From Cardinalis cardinalis (taxonomy: Eukaryota > Chordata > Aves > Passeriformes > Cardinalidae): a stretch of 64,000 nucleotides of DNA. Every line of letters begins with the position of its first letter. Within the stretch, counting starts at the first letter, position 1. The position numbers and the translations under genes are program-made. Under the pieces are notes generated by a model, which worked only from the letters and a program-made list of their open reading frames with translations, was not told the origin of the DNA and did not search any database. The DNA lies in the NCBI GenBank assembly GCA_014549065.1, contig JACDOX010000372.1, forward strand, positions 406,452 to 470,451, given 5' to 3'. Of the stretch, positions 60,001 through 64,000 are shown one piece after another.

Positions 60001-61181
60001 AAGATGAAGAAAAGCTTAAGAAGAAAGCTAAGAAAGATAAATGTATTAAGAAAGTCTAAGGTGCAATGCATATATAGTTCAAAGGATAAATTGATAAAAG
60101 AGAATAACATATACAAAATAACAATGGGAACAGAGAGGATAAGTACACATATGCAAAGATTGATATAGCACAAGAACTGGATTAGCTGCAGAAAACTGGA
60201 AATCTACTAATTAAAAGCAATTAAATTATGTGCCTTATTGTACATGCTGTATCACAGGCCTCACTGTCACACAGACTCCAGCAGGTTGGTGGGATTTGGA
60301 AAAGGATTAGGTGGATGCCTAAGCAGGACTTCTGCAGTTACTCAGCAAAGTCCAGAGGACCACATTATTTCCTGCCTTAGGGCACCATAAACTTGAAGCT
60401 CATTGNTTTCAGACTTTAAAGAGAGGAAGGNGGAAACGCCGCGGGACAAACTACTTGCTCGGGGGCACGCTTCTAATACAGAGGGGCACGGCTGGGATCC
60501 AAACACCTGACCCACCAGAATCAGCCGCACTATTTAAAGCCAGAAAAGTGACACAGGAATCTCAGCCATGCGCTGATGGCGAGANCGCCCTCCCGAACAC
60601 ATGGACGCCTCGCGGCGCTCTCGTTCAGCACCCCGCTTCCCTTGCCCCGCATCNCCGGAAAGCTCCGGCTGGACCAAACTCCGCGTCCCACAGGGAGGCT
60701 CTCCGCCTTCCCAAGCCGCGAAGCCAGCATTCCCCGCGGCGCTGCGGGGCTGCTCCGCGCCGCCGAGCCCCGATCGGCACCGGCACAGCCGCGACCGCGC
60801 GGGCCAGCACGGCGGAGCCGCGGGGGCTGCCCTGCCCGGCAGGGGCTGCTCTGCCCCGGCTCCCCGGCGGGGGCTGCCCTGCCCGGCAGGGGCTGCTCTG
60901 CCCCGGCTCCCCGGNGGGCTGCTCTGCCCCGGCTCCCCGGCGGGGGCTGCCCTGCCCGGCAGGGGCTGCTCTGCCCCGGCTCCCCGGCGGGGGCTGCCCT
61001 GCCCGGCAGGAGCGTCTCTGCCCCGGCGGGGGCTCCTCTGCCCCGGCTCCCCGGCGGCTGCTGCTGCTGCGGGACCCGCGGCCCTAGTCCCGCCCCCGGG
61101 CGCCCTCCTGCCCCCGAATCCCGCCTCCCGGGGCACTCACCCTCCGGCGATCAGGTGGAGCAGCGTGCTGTGCTGCGACAT
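54063..61181 (-). CDS. Mitochondrial pyrimidine-nucleotide carrier, SLC25A33/36 family, third paralogue
   Basis: This is an inner-membrane carrier expected to move pyrimidine nucleotides into mitochondria, by analogy with SLC25A33 and SLC25A36. Minus-strand exons are 61181-61141, 56693-56517, 55997-55920, 55607-55507, 54911-54845, 54647-54364 and 54262-54063. Phases agree and total 315 codons (from memory, human SLC25A36 311 and SLC25A33 321). It starts MSQHSTLLHLIAGG. The three carrier signatures are visible: P26-L-E-V-V-K, P142-I-W-L-V-K with the Trp typical of this subfamily, and P248-H-E-V-I-R. FRGLGPNLAGVAPSR and GFYRG also match the subfamily. Residues mix SLC25A36-like (VVKTRLQSS, HFVIYE) and SLC25A33-like (TRMQLE) features, so it is neither clear orthologue. 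Exon 1 sits in a CpG island. I give no symbol because 'SLC25A36-like' is only a description. Confidence 0.9.
56173..56335 (-). mobile_element. CR1 LINE 3' fragment in a carrier intron
   Basis: It reads TAGAATCATGGAACCCCTTG, GGTTGGAAATTACTTTAAAG and ATCATCTGGTTCCAACTACC, the reversed CR1 tail. It is diverged. Confidence 0.85.
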
Positions 61182-61310
61182 GGCCCCGCTGCTGCCGCCC
61201 GGCCCCGGCCCCGGCCGGCCCCGCCGCGGGAGGAGGCGCCCGGGCGGCGGCAGCGGGAGGGGCGGGCGGGGCGGTGCGAGGGGAGCGAGGGTTCCGCCGT
61301 GCAGAGGTAC
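60560..61310 (-). promoter_or_regulatory. CpG island over exon 1 of the carrier gene
   Basis: GC- and CpG-dense DNA covers the first exon (61181-61141), the start of intron 1 and about 130 bases upstream. It is the likely promoter. Composition falls sharply after about 61310. Confidence 0.75.
60821..61070. repeat. 47-base GC-rich minisatellite in carrier intron 1
   Basis: Units beginning CGGGGGCTGCCCTGCC start at 60821, 60868, 60941 and 60988. The spacing is 47 bases except for one longer step that holds an extra 26-base partial unit. The array ends about 70 bases from exon 1. Confidence 0.9.
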
Positions 61311-61544
61311 GGGTGATCNTTCACACAGCTCCTCTGGCACGGCCACTCAAGGCTCTTCCATTAAAAACAAACGAACAACCACTCCCAAACCTCCAAACCG
61401 ACTCCCAAAGTTAAACTAACTCGTCTTCGTTTTGTATGTAGGGAAGCCAAGGCAAACTGATTTTTTTCACCACGGGAAAGCGATGGGTCCAAGAGCAGAG
61501 CCAAGTGGTTTCTGATGCTTGTCCTCACTCACGGAACCCATGAG

Positions 61545-62129
61545 TTATTCCTCTCTGTGGATTCACTTCCTACATTTGTCTCTGTTGTAGCAGCATTGTA
61601 CCCAAACTGGACACTCAGTCAGTCCTGTGCCACTNGGTGCTGTGAGTGAAGTCACAGCAGTACAGAATGTGATATAANCACAGAAAGATGCTTCTTCGGA
61701 TGTTTATATAAAAACTGGCCAGTGCTCTCCACAAAACCCCCCCAACACTCTGAATAAATTAGACCCATGACTTTGAAGTTTGGAGGATCAGTGTGAGAAA
61801 AACAGGGAATATTCAGGGGCAAAAGATCCTCTGCTGCTTTTTCAAACACAGTTTCAGAGCGCATCAGAGTTCATTGAATATCATCTTGCTTAAAAAATGC
61901 AGAATGTACATCAACATGATGCTGTTGCCAAAAAGGCACACATCACATCAGTCTATGTGTTTAGGAGGATAGCCCATGGGTCAGATGAAACGAGCTGTCA
62001 GAACAGCTCTGTACTGCTGTGACTTCACTCACAGCACTGAGTGACACAGGACTGACTGAGTGTCCAGTTTGGGTACAGTGCTGCTACAACAGAGACAAAT
62101 GTAGGAAGTGAATCCACAGAGGGGAATAA
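61545..62129. repeat. Large inverted repeat, about 122-base arms
   Basis: 61545-61666 is nearly the exact reverse complement of 62008-62129, with only a few mismatches, around a 341-base centre. Shared blocks include TCACTTCCTACATTTGTCTC and CCCAAACTGGACACTCAGTC. No transposase or known terminal motif was recognised. Confidence 0.93.
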
Positions 62130-63260
62130 CAACCTTGGCCACTCAAGCAGCAGGATTGAAAAAAAATTGCAGCTTTTAGTCTGGAGGAGAAGGAATTAAG
62201 GGAGACATGGCAACTGAGTCCAATTAAGTACAAAGATACTTTGAAAAGGAAATGAGCACCTTATCTGTGGTGGAAAAGAACAGAACTATCAGCTCATCAA
62301 TGTAGCCTGTCACTACCTGGGCAATGAAGGGAAAACAAGCAAAAGCTCCAAGCATTTTTCACTTGTCTTCACTGTGGTGGTGGGTAGGTGAATATCTTAA
62401 ATAGCACCAGTTGCAAGTGGGGAAAAAGTCATTCTAGATTTCTAAGCACTTAGGCAAAGTCAAGGTTTTCAGACCAATTAGGGCTGATGAACTTCATGCT
62501 ATGATTGGAACTGGAGAATGGCCCACTGGCCATTATCTTTGAGATATCTAGGCAGTGGAGAGGTTCAGAAGACTGGAAAAGGCCAAATATATTGGGCATT
62601 GAAAGAAAGAAAATCTGATTAATTACTGGCCAGCCAGCATAATTTTACTGCCTTCCCCTGTGACACTGGAACAAATAAATGTTATGTAGACAACTCACAT
62701 TTTCCATTTGCAAATAGAAGAGATCAAGTTAAACCAATCTTTCATGGCAGAATTGTCCTTGTGGTCAAGGAAGTATAACAATAGAAATTAAATTTTTGAT
62801 TTCAGTAGGATTTTTACTCTGTTTCATCTGACAGTCTAAGATGCACATTAGGAAACATGGGAAACTCGATCTACTGAAATCACTGTTGGGAGAGCCTGAT
62901 GCCAATTGGAAAATTCTGAGATTAGTTTTTTATGCTATGCTGTCTATCTGGAAAGACATATCAAGGTGTCCTGAAGAGATCTGTTTTCAGTGTGCTATCA
63001 GTGTGGTTTTTTCCCAGTAATTTATACAGTGGATCAGAAAATTTTGTCTATTAAAATCTGCAGACAACATGAACCTGAGAGGGGTTGCAAAGGATTTGGT
63101 AGAAAAAAATCATATACAAATGATCTTGATCAATGGGTGAAATAGCCTGAAAGTGTAGAACACCATTTAATAAAAGCATGTGCTAGGTTTTGCACTTGGA
63201 AAGAAATAATGAATTTCACAAATTTAGGTGGGGAATAATTAGACAGAGACCTTCATTTTG
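62130..63260 (+). mobile_element. Ancient, degenerate CR1/L3-type LINE remnant
   Basis: Scattered blocks such as AGAAGACTGGAAAAGGCCAA, AAAATCTGCAGACAACATGA, GAGGGGTTGCAAAGGATTTG and TTAGGTGGGGAATAATTAGA occur in the order expected for an old CR1-superfamily pol 3' part. No reading frame survives. Confidence 0.5.
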
Positions 63261-64000
63261 TCACTGGTTTCCATCAGGCCCAGGACCTTCAGCAGAATAT
63301 TGGTATTGAGAACAGCTGAAGGATGCAGAGCCTGGAATAGTCTATTCAGGAGCTGTACTATTTGCCTTTCTCATCTCTCCAAGAGTTTTTGGGGCCCTCA
63401 AGATATTTTAGTTTTTGCTGCCAAATTGTTTTCACTTCACTTGCAGGGGTGCATTGACTCTGCTTCTTTTCCTGTTGACTTTAGATCAGACCCTTTGCTT
63501 TCTGCCTGCAAGCAGAAATAGTTGTGGCTTCAGGAGGATATTTATCCACCAACAACCATAGCTGTGGTTGTCCTGGGTGCTCTGCCACCACCGCCACTTC
63601 CTGTCCTTCCAGTTGCATCAAAGTCTTTTGGGATTCTAAGGGATAAAGGGCCATCCAGCCCTTCAGAAGGAAGGCTGTGGGGGCTCATTTTTACAGAGCA
63701 GCGTTTCCCTGTCCCTGTCCTGAGCCAGAAGGCCAAGCTGGTATCACAGTCTGTTGTCATGGGCATACCCCAAAACCTTTTTGCAAATATTTACAAATCA
63801 AAACTATTTCATGTCTTCCTCCATGCCAAGTCTTTGATGGTTTTTGGATTTCTGTCCATGCCTTATCTTAGTGCCTACAGTCTCCTTCTCCATGTCTTTG
63901 ACCTGTCTATTGGTTTTCCTTAGGGGCAGCGTTGCCCCTCTCTTCTTCTTGAAAGTCATTTGGGATTCTGCCCCACAGCATTCTTCATGTCTCTCTCTTC
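63261..64000. other. Right-end stretch, no gene recognised
   Basis: A 133-codon open frame at 63522-63923 has no recognisable domain and looks fortuitous. In mammals PEX5 follows CLSTN3, but no PEX5 exon was recognised here. Confidence 0.5.

Noticed and set aside
63522..63923. A 133-codon open frame near the right end
   Set aside because: No domain, no splice context and no recognisable similarity; PEX5 was considered and not supported.
1..64000. CRISPR arrays, operons, phage or plasmid modules, tRNA and rRNA genes
   Set aside because: None seen. The direct repeats present are microsatellites, minisatellites or LINE copies in a vertebrate genome.

Overview
The window is nuclear DNA from a vertebrate, almost certainly a bird and possibly a passerine. 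It holds five multi-exon genes with GT-AG introns. Nearly all recognisable repeats are CR1 LINE fragments plus two LTRs of avian type. The gene order C1S(+), C1R(-), RBP5(-), CLSTN3(+) is the amniote block known from human 12p13. No bacterial, phage, CRISPR or tRNA feature was seen. Single N bases are scattered throughout, including in exons, and one 564-base N gap (4931-5494) lies inside a CpG island.

Layout. 1-12.6 kb is intergenic: a CpG island with the gap, three CR1 pieces, and a C/EBP plus NF-kB motif pair upstream of C1S. 12.6-20.0 kb is C1S (11 coding exons, 689 codons). 20.0-23.5 kb is the tail-to-tail spacer with two LTRs and a CR1-like piece. 23.5-30.3 kb is C1R on the minus strand (11 coding exons, 712 codons). 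30.3-35.2 kb holds no recognised gene; mammals carry C1RL there. 35.2-36.7 kb is RBP5 (4 exons, 135 codons). 36.7-37.6 kb is a shared CpG-rich head-to-head promoter. 37.6-52.2 kb is CLSTN3 (18 exons, 975 codons). 54.1-61.2 kb is a minus-strand mitochondrial carrier of the SLC25A33/SLC25A36 pyrimidine-nucleotide family (7 exons, 315 codons). 61.3-64 kb holds a large inverted repeat and an ancient LINE remnant.

C1R and C1S are the two protease subunits of the C1 complex: C1r cleaves itself and then C1s, which cleaves C4 and C2. RBP5 is a cytosolic retinoid carrier, CLSTN3 a synaptic adhesion protein, and the carrier imports pyrimidine nucleotides into mitochondria. The most interesting result is the carrier beside CLSTN3. 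From established human gene order, CLSTN1 lies near SLC25A33 and RBP7, and CLSTN2 lies near SLC25A36 and RBP1/RBP2. RBP5-CLSTN3-carrier therefore looks like the third copy of the same genome-duplication block, keeping a carrier that the human block lacks.

All exon boundaries were set by hand from splice sites, reading phase and remembered family sequences. No alignment was run.
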